A stretch of 49,560 nt of DNA from Planctomycetota bacterium (GTDB lineage: Bacteria > Planctomycetota > Phycisphaerae > WQYP01), in assembly GCA_021818445.1 (NCBI GenBank), contig JAKAEB010000027.1:1-49560 (forward strand). Reading direction: 5' to 3'. Below are positions 7,202 to 15,722 of the stretch, in pieces. Position 1 is the stretch's first letter. Each line of letters starts with the position of its first letter. Under the pieces are notes generated by a model. That model was given only the letters and a program-made list of their open reading frames with translations, was not told the DNA's origin and did no database searches. A program made the translations under genes and the position numbers.

Positions 7202-8215
7202 TTACACACTTCGCGGGTGCGCCTTTTCATACGCTTCCTGCAGGCGTTTGGTGGTCAGGTGCGTGTACACCTGCGTGGTGCTCAGGCTTTGGTGGCCCAG
7301 CAGTTCCTGCACCACCCGCAGGTCCGCACCATGGTTAAGCATGTGCGTGGCAAAGCTGTGCCGCAGCGTATGCGGGCTGATATCCGGGTCCAGATGTGCC
7401 TCGATCAGGTATTTATCCAGCTTGCGGCGTACCGACCGCGTGCTGAGCCGCTGGCCGTGTTTGTTGATGAACAGCGGCAACTCCGGCTCGGTATCACTGA
7501 CAATATGCTGGCGCAGGCCAAGATATTTGCCCACAGCCGCCAGTGCTGTCGGACTGATGGGGCTGATGCGTTCCTTCTTCCCTTTGCCCCGGACTTTTAA
7601 TATGCCGGTATTGAAATCCACATCGGCCCGGTTCAGGCCGACCAATTCGCTCACACGCAGGCCGGTGGAATAGATCACTTCCAGCATGGCCTTGTCGCGG
7701 GCTCCGAGCAAATCGGTATCCTTGGGCGTATTGAGCAGGGCATTGACCTGCTCTTCAGTCATAAACTTGGGCAGGCGTTTATCAAGCTTGGGCGTGCGAA
7801 TCGCCTGCATCGGGTTATTGCCCGTCATGCCACGCTTATTGAGAAATTTGAAAAAGCTGCGCAGGGTGGCCAATTTGCGGGCAACAGTCGCCTTGGAATA
7901 ATTATGGTCCCGCATGTGCTGCAAATAGCGGCGCACATCATCGGTGCTGGCGCTCACCAGCAGTGTCTCAATCTGCTCCAGGTTGGGCTCGGGCTGCTGG
8001 GCTGCGGCCGCCGCGGCCGCCTGCATCTGGGCGTGCACCGCCGCCGACTGGGCGTTGACGATTGAGGGGGGTAAATCGGGCAGTCCGGCAAGATAATTGC
8101 CAAATTGCCGCAAATCGGCACCGTAACATTTGCTGGTGTAATTGGAAAAGTGCCTCTCAAATTGCAAATAATCGAGGAATTCTTTTACCTTCGGGGGCAG
8201 GGGAGCGTGTTCCAT
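7202..8215 (-). CDS. xerC: tyrosine recombinase of the XerC/XerD family
   Basis: This 337-residue site-specific recombinase most likely resolves chromosome dimers at dif. The core-binding domain is residues 1-125 and the catalytic domain 145-330. All catalytic residues are visible: R187 in STGLRVSEL, K211 in VRGKGKKER, H282 and R285 in HTLRH, H308 in LLGHQS, and nucleophile Y317 in TQVYTHL. It is about 40 residues longer than E. coli XerC/D because of an Ala/Gln-rich insertion at about 53-85 of the N-terminal domain. XerC and XerD cannot be told apart without comparison, so the symbol is tentative. No phage genes flank it directly, which argues against it being the integrase of the island at 10-14 kb. 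Confidence 0.85.
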   Translation of the reverse strand: MEHAPLPPKVKEFLDYLQFERHFSNYTSKCYGADLRQFGNYLAGLPDLPPSIVNAQSAAVHAQMQAAAAAAAQQPEPNLEQIETLLVSASTDDVRRYLQHMRDHNYSKATVARKLATLRSFFKFLNKRGMTGNNPMQAIRTPKLDKRLPKFMTEEQVNALLNTPKDTDLLGARDKAMLEVIYSTGLRVSELVGLNRADVDFNTGILKVRGKGKKERISPISPTALAAVGKYLGLRQHIVSDTEPELPLFINKHGQRLSTRSVRRKLDKYLIEAHLDPDISPHTLRHSFATHMLNHGADLRVVQELLGHQSLSTTQVYTHLTTKRLQEAYEKAHPRSV

Positions 8216-8612
8216 GATCGGGCCTCTTTGGCATCGGCCTCACGGCGTTGCACACTCCATTTTAGGCAGGTGCCGCGAGACAAAACAATTTTATCACTCA
8301 GGCCTCTTCCATTGGGCCTGACACATCGGCTTAGGGCCTTCGCCAACCCGTTCGGGCCAGCCGCCGGCATTTAAGCCTTGACAAGCGGTTTTATCGGCAG
8401 ATTATCAGTGCCGGATGAGGCTCGATTCTGGCGGGAACAGGAATCTGTCAATGCAACGCAATTGGCGCGTTACTATGCCCGATATTGCCGCATCGCCTGA
8501 TAAAATATGGGACGAAACCAATGGTGGTCGGAGCGTACCGAAATGTCGTGCTGGGGCGAAGCCTTGGCTGGAGTAAACATTCCGCCCGGCCGCTGATGCG
8601 GTTTTCAGAGTC
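8216..8612. other. intergenic gap with nothing recognisable
   Basis: About 400 bases separate the recombinase start from the folC stop. I see no protein-like frame, RNA gene or strong hairpin. A TTGACA at about 8378 has no convincing -10 partner and no downstream plus-strand gene. Confidence 0.5.
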
Positions 8613-10163
8613 CTATTCGCCCATTCTGTCAGAACGGGATGCAAAATGAATTTTCGCCTCTCCCACCAGATAAAATGAGCCGGTAACTGTGATAAGGTCT
8701 TCGCGCGTAATGGCGCGGGACGCAATCGCCATAGCGGATGAAAAATCAGGTGCCACCTGCGCCATACGGCCAAAACGCTCGGTGAAATGGGCGGCAAGCT
8801 CATCCGGGCTTGCCGCCTTCGGATTCGCGCCGGCTTGAGTAAAGATAACTTTATCGGCACCGTGTGAGACCTGTTCCAACATGCCGTCAATATCTTTATC
8901 ACAATTGCAGCCAAAAATAACAACCATGGAGTCATAGGGGATGTATTGGCTGATGCCGCGGAAAAGCGCCCGCATCGATGCCGCGTTGTGCGCGCCATCT
9001 AAAATTACCCGTGGATCGCGCCAAACCAATTCCATCCGCCCCTCGATGGACAGGTCTTTAACACCCTCCAAGGCCCGTGCTTCTTCAATTTTGAAGCCCC
9101 GCTGCTTTAGCTGGTCCAGCACCGCCAGCGCTAACCCAAAATTGATCGCCTGATGCTCACCCACCAACGGAACCACCAACTGTTCAAACCGCGAAATGGA
9201 GGAATGCAGGGTGGCACGGATATGTGGACCCAGCGGTCGGGCTATCTCAAACCGATAGCTGAATTCAATATCTTCCCCAACTACCAGCAGCTTTGCGCCA
9301 TTTCTTTCAGCCACGCGGCGCATGGCCGTTACCACGCTTGGCGGCTGCACCACCGTTAAAGCTGGTATGCCCTTTTTGAAAATTCCGGCTTTCTCTTCCG
9401 CAATTTTCTCAAGCGTATTGCCCAAAATGGCGGTGTGATCGTAGCTGATGCTCGTGACGGCTGCCACCTCGGGCGTGATGACATTGGTAGAGTCCAGTCG
9501 CCCCCCAAGCCCGACTTCAACGACTGCAATATCCACCTCATGCTGGGCGAAGTGGCAAAAACCGATGGCCGTAATAATTTCAAAAAATGTCGGCTTTTCC
9601 GATCCCATTTTGCTGATGGCGTTTTCCACACGCTTCACCCAGTGCGTCATCTCGTTGGGAGAAATCATGTTGCCATTGATCTGCACCCGCTCACGCATAT
9701 CCACCAGGTGCGGACTGGTATAAAGCCCCACCTTGTAGCCGCAGGATTGCAGCATGGCTGCCAGCATGTAACAGGTACTGCCCTTGCCCTTGGTCCCGGC
9801 AACGTGCACCGATTTAAATTTGGTGTGTGGATCACCTAAGTGCTTAAGCAGCAAGCGCATGCGATCCAAATTGAAAGTGGTGGTGTTATAGCGCACCACA
9901 CGCATGCGTTCATAATCGGTCTGGGATAGCAAAAATTCGATGGCTTTTCGGTATGCCCGATCTTCGCTTGATGTTTCAGATTTCACGGTTTGCAAATCTT
10001 GAGGTTCCAATACGCGTTTTACCGCCGCTTGTGTCGCCCGCAGCGATGCACTACGCAACGTGGCACTACCCTTGGTGGTGCCCTTCTTGCCCCGCTGGGC
10101 TTTTACCGCAGCGGACGACCTTCGATCAGGCTTGCTGTGTCTGAGCTTTTTAGCCATAACCAT
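8613..10163 (-). CDS. folC: folylpolyglutamate synthase / dihydrofolate synthase
   Basis: FolC adds glutamate to dihydropteroate and to folates using ATP. The Mur-ligase-type P-loop GTKGKGST (123-130), the TSPHLVDMRERVQING segment that binds the substrate, FEIITAIGF, and ILDGAHN near the start of the C-terminal domain are all present. The length of 516 is about 80-90 more than usual. The excess is a Lys/Arg/Ser-rich N-terminal extension (residues 1-65) before the conserved QTDYERMR helix. Starts at residue 1 or 3 are equally possible and do not remove the extension. The gene appears to be transcribed alone; the next upstream gene on this strand starts a phage-like island after a 160-base AT-rich gap. 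Confidence 0.93.
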   Translation of the reverse strand: MVMAKKLRHSKPDRRSSAAVKAQRGKKGTTKGSATLRSASLRATQAAVKRVLEPQDLQTVKSETSSEDRAYRKAIEFLLSQTDYERMRVVRYNTTTFNLDRMRLLLKHLGDPHTKFKSVHVAGTKGKGSTCYMLAAMLQSCGYKVGLYTSPHLVDMRERVQINGNMISPNEMTHWVKRVENAISKMGSEKPTFFEIITAIGFCHFAQHEVDIAVVEVGLGGRLDSTNVITPEVAAVTSISYDHTAILGNTLEKIAEEKAGIFKKGIPALTVVQPPSVVTAMRRVAERNGAKLLVVGEDIEFSYRFEIARPLGPHIRATLHSSISRFEQLVVPLVGEHQAINFGLALAVLDQLKQRGFKIEEARALEGVKDLSIEGRMELVWRDPRVILDGAHNAASMRALFRGISQYIPYDSMVVIFGCNCDKDIDGMLEQVSHGADKVIFTQAGANPKAASPDELAAHFTERFGRMAQVAPDFSSAMAIASRAITREDLITVTGSFYLVGEAKIHFASRSDRMGE

Positions 10164-10325
10164 TTCGCCATCTTAACAAAAGATAGACATTTTTGCAAAT
10201 TTGGCATTATTCTTGCTCGACTAGGCCAAATATTCGTATGTGCGTATAAAATTTATAGCTAAAGGTTTAAGTGGCACCATTGCCGTACCGCAAGCGGCTA
10301 CCGGATTGCTCCATCACTTACCCCT

Positions 10326-11582
10326 CTATTTCTGCGTCATCGTGCCCGTAGGCGAAAAGCGGTAGTGATAAAGCCGCCGCTTTTGACCGAATGAATCGCG
10401 GCAGACCGACTGCGTACGCAACATCGGCCGCAAACGCCGCGCGTAGGCGGCATCCTCGCCCCGATTGACGGCATCGAAGCGGGCCGCCAGTGCCAGATGC
10501 CGCTTGACCGGGCATAAATGGTTGGGGGTACGTTCATACCTTTGCGCTGTATTGCGATAGGCGGTGTATTGCAGATCAAAATCAAATTCCAATTCCGCCC
10601 GGCCATCCACATAATACTGCCCGCGGAAAACCACACAGTCGGCGTGAGGTGATGCATCCATGGCCGCCAGCAGTGCCGCGACGTAATCCGGCTCCACTTC
10701 GTCGTCATCATCGATAAAGCAGACATCCCGGCCGCGTGCTTTGGCCAGCAGTTCATTCCGTTTCTGCCCCACCGGACGATCCTGTTCATCAAGTGCGGTG
10801 AGTATCTCTACCCGCATCGGCTCGGGAAGTGTTTCCACCTGCCGATACAAATCGGTAAAAAGTCGCTGCGCAGCATCCTGGCGCGAATGCAGAGTCGGAA
10901 TCAAAATCGATAAATCCGGCGACGGCAAAGCAAAGCCCATTGCACGCCGCCGCTGAAATAATAATTGATCGGCCGCGTGATGCCGCTGATTGGCGGCATA
11001 TACCGCATCGCCACCCGGGCCGCCGTGCGCGTGGCGAGCCAGCACCAGATTTATCCAAGCGTATTTATTCAATCGTTGCGACACCTCGGTTAGTTCATTA
11101 TCGCAAAATAAAGATCGGTATTCCGGCTGGTACACATACCCGAATCGACGGAAATAATGCACACCCATAACCGGCAGCGTAATCAGTCGCCCGGCACCCA
11201 GATATCCATCATGAAAGTGCAGCACACCGTCCATGGCCGGAAAATGCCACCGCATCGCCCCGGCCATGCAGTCATCCCACCCCGCAAGCATCGGAATAAA
11301 ATCGTCGCTGGCCAGCAGCAGGATGTCCCAGGGCGGGGCGTCGGCCACGCCGGCATTGCAGGCGTGTATTTTTCCATGCGGCTCGCACATGTGCACGCTG
11401 GCCACGGCACCGGCTGAGACAAGCGTCTGCACGGCCGCCACGGCGGCGTCCTGCTCGCCGCTGTCGGCGGTTATCCGGTAGTGGATGTGGTGCCGCTCTG
11501 AAGCCAGAGCATGCCACTGCATAAGCCGCTCCGTGGCGGTCGCCCAGCGGCATGTGGTGGGGAATTGCAATAAAATATTCAT
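10326..11582 (-). CDS. tandem two-domain GT-A-type glycosyltransferase
   Basis: ATG at 11582 is chosen over an upstream in-frame start because the conserved fold begins at ILLQFP directly after it; the product has 418 residues. Two glycosyltransferase-like halves follow each other. The first (about 1-225) has a DxD-like SDDF in ILLLASDDFIP. The second (about 230-418) starts with LSILIPTLHSR, has CFIDDDDEVEPDY as its metal-binding motif, and ends with NRGEDAAYARRLRP and LYHYRFSP. The second half resembles glycosyltransferases encoded by tailed phages. It lies downstream of a membrane protein, a lipoprotein and a capsid gene on the same strand. The donor and acceptor are unknown; glycosylation of virion or cell-surface polymers is possible. 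Confidence 0.7.
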   Translation of the reverse strand: MNILLQFPTTCRWATATERLMQWHALASERHHIHYRITADSGEQDAAVAAVQTLVSAGAVASVHMCEPHGKIHACNAGVADAPPWDILLLASDDFIPMLAGWDDCMAGAMRWHFPAMDGVLHFHDGYLGAGRLITLPVMGVHYFRRFGYVYQPEYRSLFCDNELTEVSQRLNKYAWINLVLARHAHGGPGGDAVYAANQRHHAADQLLFQRRRAMGFALPSPDLSILIPTLHSRQDAAQRLFTDLYRQVETLPEPMRVEILTALDEQDRPVGQKRNELLAKARGRDVCFIDDDDEVEPDYVAALLAAMDASPHADCVVFRGQYYVDGRAELEFDFDLQYTAYRNTAQRYERTPNHLCPVKRHLALAARFDAVNRGEDAAYARRLRPMLRTQSVCRDSFGQKRRLYHYRFSPTGTMTQK

Positions 11583-11635
11583 AGATGTGGCTCGCACCCG
11601 GCTATAACATCAGCCAATAAAGCAGACGATACCGA

Positions 11636-11959
11636 TCATTGCTGTCGGGCGGCCGCTACATGAGCTTGGCGGGCAAGCCGGTCCAGGACAAGCTCCATGT
11701 GCAGCAATATTCGGCGCGTGCGCTGCTGATTGGAGAGTATTTCAACTATCTGCCGGGTGTGCTCATGCTGATGATCCAGCAGGGTCTGCATGGCGATGGC
11801 TCGATCAATATCATGAGTGGTATGGCGCGCCGCCTGCCGCCAGGCGAACGACGCTACCGAAAATGATGCCCCTCCAGCCCCGATTGCCACACCAATCAGG
11901 GCAAATAATGCCGACCAGCGCACGGGTTCTTCCTTTAAGCGATTAATAAAATCCTTCAT
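11636..11959 (-). CDS. small single-span membrane protein of the phage-like island
   Basis: The 107-residue protein has a short charged N-terminus, one hydrophobic segment at about 15-39 rich in Gly and Ala, and a long basic, probably helical tail (about 41-107) with many His, Arg and Gln residues. GGAGAG sits about 9 bases before the ATG. Its size, single span and position between a lipoprotein and a glycosyltransferase in an island with a capsid gene would suit a holin or spanin-like lysis component, but I see no diagnostic motif. The reading is from architecture alone. Confidence 0.6.
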   Translation of the reverse strand: MKDFINRLKEEPVRWSALFALIGVAIGAGGASFSVASFAWRQAARHTTHDIDRAIAMQTLLDHQHEHTRQIVEILSNQQRTRRILLHMELVLDRLARQAHVAAARQQ

Positions 11960-12032
11960 ATCGGCTCTCCGGGAAAAGGCGGACCGCCCCCTGCACGTCG
12001 GGACAGCCCGCCGATGTCACGCTGGCGCGATG

Positions 12033-12698
12033 TCAGCTCGTTGCCGCCGTCACTACCCGTTGCGTGGCGGGATGCAAAATGGTTCCCGGTGCAATGGCCC
12101 GCGCCAATTCACTTATTGCCTGCCTGTGCTGCGATAGCTGCGTCCGGCTTCGTGCCGCGGCCGTGGTGGTCGCGCCGGCAATCAGGGTTGCAATCGCTGC
12201 CACAATGCCCAGGGCCTCGCCACCCATGGGGCCGGCAGCTTGCGCCGCCGCTTGAATCGCCGGCCGTAGGATGACCACGGCCGGGTTTTTGGCTGCCCGT
12301 CCGTCTGGTGGCGCGTTTTGGGTAATCGCCGCAACAGTCTGCGAATCTCGATGCACCATGGCGTGCATCCATTGACTGCATCCTCCAGCCGCCATGCACA
12401 CACCCGCAGTCGGTATTACCAGCAGTCGCGCATTAAATTTCCACATGTTAGTCTCCTTTCGATGATTGATCATGTAATAATCAGAGTCAAAAATTATCCG
12501 TCCGGGCTTTTGATCCACATGCCAGGTGGCGATGGTGCGCTGTGCGATTAACTTGCCAGCGGTGGTCAGGCGTCTCGCGGGGCCACGGTTCTCGCTGCGC
12601 TGGTGGTCGGCCGCCGACATGGGCCACTTCGCTATCGCACATCCACCCGTAAGCAGAATTGCCGTTGCTGCTACCGCACACCGTAAGGTCATGGGCAT
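12033..12698 (-). CDS. lipoprotein gene with two in-frame starts and two lipoboxes
   Basis: The full frame encodes 221 residues. It opens with a signal peptide ending in LLTGGC (Cys20), with GGAG just upstream. Within the same frame, Met85 (start base 12446) begins a second complete signal peptide ending in MAAGGC (Cys107) and has its own strong ribosome-binding site. The short form would be 137 residues (12033-12446) and ends in an Ala-rich region with a Gly/Ala hydrophobic stretch (LGIVAAIATLIAGA). Either two lipoproteins were joined by loss of a stop codon, or two forms are made. Its place between a capsid gene and a small membrane protein fits a phage lysis or envelope lipoprotein. The short form is the better supported. 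Confidence 0.6.
   Translation of the reverse strand: MPMTLRCAVAATAILLTGGCAIAKWPMSAADHQRSENRGPARRLTTAGKLIAQRTIATWHVDQKPGRIIFDSDYYMINHRKETNMWKFNARLLVIPTAGVCMAAGGCSQWMHAMVHRDSQTVAAITQNAPPDGRAAKNPAVVILRPAIQAAAQAAGPMGGEALGIVAAIATLIAGATTTAAARSRTQLSQHRQAISELARAIAPGTILHPATQRVVTAATS
12446..12460 (-). promoter_or_regulatory. internal ribosome-binding site and start within the lipoprotein frame
   Basis: On the minus strand GAAAGGAG (12453-12460) precedes ATG 12446-12444 with a 6-base gap. It is one of the strongest Shine-Dalgarno sites in the window and lies inside an open frame, so it decides the start of the short lipoprotein. Confidence 0.7.
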
Positions 12699-12804
12699 CT
12701 CCGTCGGAATGGGGACCGGTGCGGATAATGTCCGAACCGGCCTCCGGTTGGGCGGGCGATGATCCCCTTTGCCACACGCCCGCCTCAGTGGTCAGTCGGG
12801 GCTA

Positions 12805-14166
12805 TTAACTGGCCGGTCCGCCACCGCGCGGCTCGATACACACAAAGCCGCTGCGACTGTTGGGGCTGTTGGGTACCTTCAGGGGCTGCTGGCGCATCAC
12901 CTTTCCGTCGATCCGGTAAATCATGCGGAAGGCCACCTCGGCGGCATCAAAGTAAAGATGCATCGACATGGCCGTTTCCACCTGTCCACCAGCCTTGGTG
13001 GCCACGCCGTATTGTTTCAGATCGGCGAGGATCACATCGCCGGCATCCCCAAGTGCCGGACAGTGATAGCTGTAAATCACCGGGATGCCGAAAAGTTTGG
13101 CGGTGGGCGTTTGGCCGATGGTACCGGCGGCGTAATACAAATTGCGCCCCGCCGAATCTTTGAGCTGTTCAAACTGCGCCTCGGCATCTGGATTGGCAAT
13201 CCACACTACGCCGGACATATCGCCCGGTGCGGCGGTCCAAAGCAGACTTTTCATGTTGACCAGATTGGTGTAGCTGATGGTGCCCGCCACTTGTCCGGCG
13301 TCTGCGGGTGCCTGCACCAATGCTGAAGATGCGAGTATGCCCGATGGCTGGCCAAAGCCGGTGCCGTTGATGAATGCCTGGTTCAAATCCCACGCCAGCG
13401 CGATGCCACCTTCATCCAATATAAAATTACTCAGGGCCACATTATTGTCCTGCAGTAATTCATCCGTTACCGGCAGGAGGGTACCCCAGCGATTAAGTGT
13501 AAACTGGACGCGGTTGTATACCGGCTTCTGCGGAGCGATGGCAACTCCGTCACCATTGAGCCAACTGCCCAGCGATCCGCCCGATGCCGCCGTGATACCG
13601 AGTTCCGTCATCGATCGCACCGGCACAAAAAGCGAGTTGCCCAGCGTAATGGGATATTTGCGGGCTTTTTCAAACAGCAGGCTTTCTTCCAGCACATCAC
13701 GGTAAATCTGATTGGCGTACTGGGTGGGCACCAGCGCGCCGCCGTCCGTCAAAGCCGTTTCATCCATGCCGTCCGCTTTACGGACCATGCTGGTCAATCG
13801 AGGATCAGACGTTTTATGGGTAGCCAATCGTCGAACCGCCTGAGCAAATTCACCCAGATTGGCAAACCCGCCCGTGGGGTCGGCCAACCGTCGCTCCGGC
13901 CCAACCACAATGCCGGGTTTCACCTGCCGCAGCGATTTGGATACCTCATCCATCACGCGCTGGGTGATAACGCCGGTGGCATTCTGCAATTGCTGATCGA
14001 TTGACCCTTGAATCGCCTGCAGGGCCTCATCGAAGCCGGTCGGCGGATTGGCGGGTGCAGCCTGTGCCAATTTCTGCTCAATGAGGGCTTTCGCCTGTTC
14101 ATCGGGCATATCCACCAGCGAATCTTTTTTGTGCCCTAAAAAATCATCGCATAATTGCACTTTCAT
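12805..14166 (-). CDS. HK97-fold phage major capsid protein
   Basis: The start at 14166 is preferred because GGAG precedes it; an ATG six codons earlier (14184) is also possible. The N-terminal part (about 1-120) is charged, helical and scaffold (delta-domain)-like. The shell domain follows: DGGALVPTQYANQIYRDVLEES, then PVRSMTELG, GSWLNGDGVAI, PVTDELLQDN, the FINGTGFGQPSGILAS turn and GIPVIYSY near the end. These are landmarks of HK97-type major capsid proteins; the 453-residue length is in range. No prohead protease cleavage can be assigned. Portal, terminase and head-tail genes are absent on both sides, so this is an orphan capsid gene of a decayed or domesticated element, or of one split elsewhere in the genome. 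Confidence 0.9.
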   Translation of the reverse strand: MKVQLCDDFLGHKKDSLVDMPDEQAKALIEQKLAQAAPANPPTGFDEALQAIQGSIDQQLQNATGVITQRVMDEVSKSLRQVKPGIVVGPERRLADPTGGFANLGEFAQAVRRLATHKTSDPRLTSMVRKADGMDETALTDGGALVPTQYANQIYRDVLEESLLFEKARKYPITLGNSLFVPVRSMTELGITAASGGSLGSWLNGDGVAIAPQKPVYNRVQFTLNRWGTLLPVTDELLQDNNVALSNFILDEGGIALAWDLNQAFINGTGFGQPSGILASSALVQAPADAGQVAGTISYTNLVNMKSLLWTAAPGDMSGVVWIANPDAEAQFEQLKDSAGRNLYYAAGTIGQTPTAKLFGIPVIYSYHCPALGDAGDVILADLKQYGVATKAGGQVETAMSMHLYFDAAEVAFRMIYRIDGKVMRQQPLKVPNSPNSRSGFVCIEPRGGGPAS

Positions 14167-14183
14167 ACCTGATTCTCCAATCA

Positions 14184-14417
14184 TTAAAAAATAATCATAT
14201 TGTCCGCCGCAGATGCAGCGCCAATGGCAGGTCGATGGTGCTGGCCGCCGGGGTCGTTCTGCGCCACCGGTTGGTCAAGCGACATGCGTCCGCCCGCCAC
14301 TGCAGCGGCTATAGGAGCCTGTCCGGGTAATAACGGGGGCTGCGACGGGCACCAGCCAGGTGTGGGCACCCGCAGATAACGATGGCCCGGCAGAAAATGG
14401 CGCGCCGGCGCGAGGTT
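14184..14417 (-). pseudogene. open-frame tail just upstream of the capsid gene, probable remnant
   Basis: A frame open from 14417 ends in TAA that shares a base with the alternative capsid ATG at 14184 (TAATG overlap). It encodes 77 residues rich in Pro, Ala, Gly and His, ending AADNMIIF, and the only usable start inside it is a GTG at 14369 without a clear ribosome-binding site. In intact phages the gene before the capsid is often the prohead protease; this could be the low-complexity end of one, but there is no catalytic motif. The rest of the gap to 14534 holds nothing. Confidence 0.35.
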
Positions 14418-14534
14418 TTAATAAAACGGTGCAGCATTGGTACCCCACGGTATCAAAAGCTCGAGGGTCTATTGTCGCTCCGGGCTGAACATGGAATTCA
14501 GATTTAAGTAATATCTATTATTGGGTGTAAACCG

Positions 14535-15722
14535 TCACAGGCCCTGCCGCGCTTTGACAAAGGCGGCCACAGCCCGATCGAGATCGGTCGTTTCGTGTGC
14601 GGCCGACATCTGCACGCGGATGCGGGCTTTGCCCATCGGCACCACTGGATAGCTGAAGGCTGTTACATAAATCCCAAGCTGAAGTAATGACTCCGCCATG
14701 CGCTGAGCTACGCTGGCTTCACCGAACATAATCGGGATGATGGCATGATTGCCCGGCACAAGATCAAAACCCGCCTTGGACATCGCGGCGCGGAAATAGG
14801 CGGCGTTTGTCCGCAGCTTGAGGCGCAAATCTTCCGAATCGCTCATCAGCCGTAAGGCTGCCAACGCGGCACCGACCAGACTGGGAGCCAGGGCATTGCT
14901 GAAAAGGTACGGTCGGGAACGCTGACGCAGCAGATCTACAATCGGCTTGCGACCGCTGACGTAGCCGCCGCCGGCACCGCCGAGGGCCTTACCTAATGTG
15001 CCGGTCAAAATATCAATGCGGTTGACCACTCCGTAATGCTCATGCGTGCCGCGCCCGTTGGGGCCTACAAAGCCGGTGGCATGTGAGTCGTCGACCATCA
15101 CCATCGCCTCATAGCGTTCGGCGAGATCGCAGATACGCGGCAGATTGGCCATGATCCCATCCATGGAAAAAACGCCGTCGGTGGCAACAAGTAAAAAACG
15201 GCTGCCGTCGGTTCGGGCTTGGCGCAACTGCGTTTCGAGGTCACCCATGTCGTTGTTGCGATAACGGTAGCGCCGGGCCTTGCACAGGCGTATGCCGTCA
15301 ATAATCGATGCATGGTTAAGTTCGTCACTTATTACGGCGTCTTCTGTAGAAAGTAATGTCTCGAATAAGCCGCCATTGGCATCAAAGCAGGAAGAATACA
15401 AAATGGTGCTGTCGGTTTGCAGAAATTCGCTCAGGCCGCGTTCCAACTCCAGATGCAGGTCCTGCGTGCCGCAGATAAAACGTACCGATGCAAGGCCGAA
15501 TCCCCGTTCGTGCAGCGCCGCAACGGCCGCCGCAACAATGGCCGGATGATTGGCCAGTCCGAGGTAATTGTTGGCGCATAAATTCAGCAGCGGCGGCCCG
15601 TCTTGCAGTCTTACCGCAGATCCCTGTGGCGACGCGAGCACACGTTCCTGCTTTTCAAGGCCTTGCTGGCGAATCTTTGCCAAACGCGCGGCGATATGCC
15701 TGGCTATCGGGTTAAACATCAT
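14535..15722 (-). CDS. kbl: 2-amino-3-ketobutyrate CoA ligase (glycine C-acetyltransferase)
   Basis: A PLP-dependent alpha-oxoamine synthase that splits 2-amino-3-ketobutyrate with CoA into glycine and acetyl-CoA. The 395-residue length matches E. coli Kbl. Visible features are [13 protein letters not shown] (48-60), [15 protein letters not shown] (76-90), the DDSHATGF loop (211-218) and the PLP-lysine K245 in [10 protein letters not shown]. The first ATG overlaps the tdh stop codon by four bases, and a second Met follows directly. Together with tdh it forms the two-step threonine degradation pathway, which is coupled because the intermediate is unstable. Confidence 0.95.
   Translation of the reverse strand: MMFNPIARHIAARLAKIRQQGLEKQERVLASPQGSAVRLQDGPPLLNLCANNYLGLANHPAIVAAAVAALHERGFGLASVRFICGTQDLHLELERGLSEFLQTDSTILYSSCFDANGGLFETLLSTEDAVISDELNHASIIDGIRLCKARRYRYRNNDMGDLETQLRQARTDGSRFLLVATDGVFSMDGIMANLPRICDLAERYEAMVMVDDSHATGFVGPNGRGTHEHYGVVNRIDILTGTLGKALGGAGGGYVSGRKPIVDLLRQRSRPYLFSNALAPSLVGAALAALRLMSDSEDLRLKLRTNAAYFRAAMSKAGFDLVPGNHAIIPIMFGEASVAQRMAESLLQLGIYVTAFSYPVVPMGKARIRVQMSAAHETTDLDRAVAAFVKARQGL

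Noticed and set aside
7202..8215. Recombinase as the integrase of the capsid island
   Set aside because: Full XerC/D features, separation by folC, and no attachment repeats next to either unit; a chromosome-dimer resolvase is the simpler reading.
8378..8405. TTGACA as a promoter
   Set aside because: No acceptable -10 box at the right spacing and no plus-strand gene downstream.
8405..8998. 197-residue frame on the minus strand overlapping folC
   Set aside because: Different frame inside the well-supported folC gene, with Arg/Trp/Pro-rich composition and no domain.
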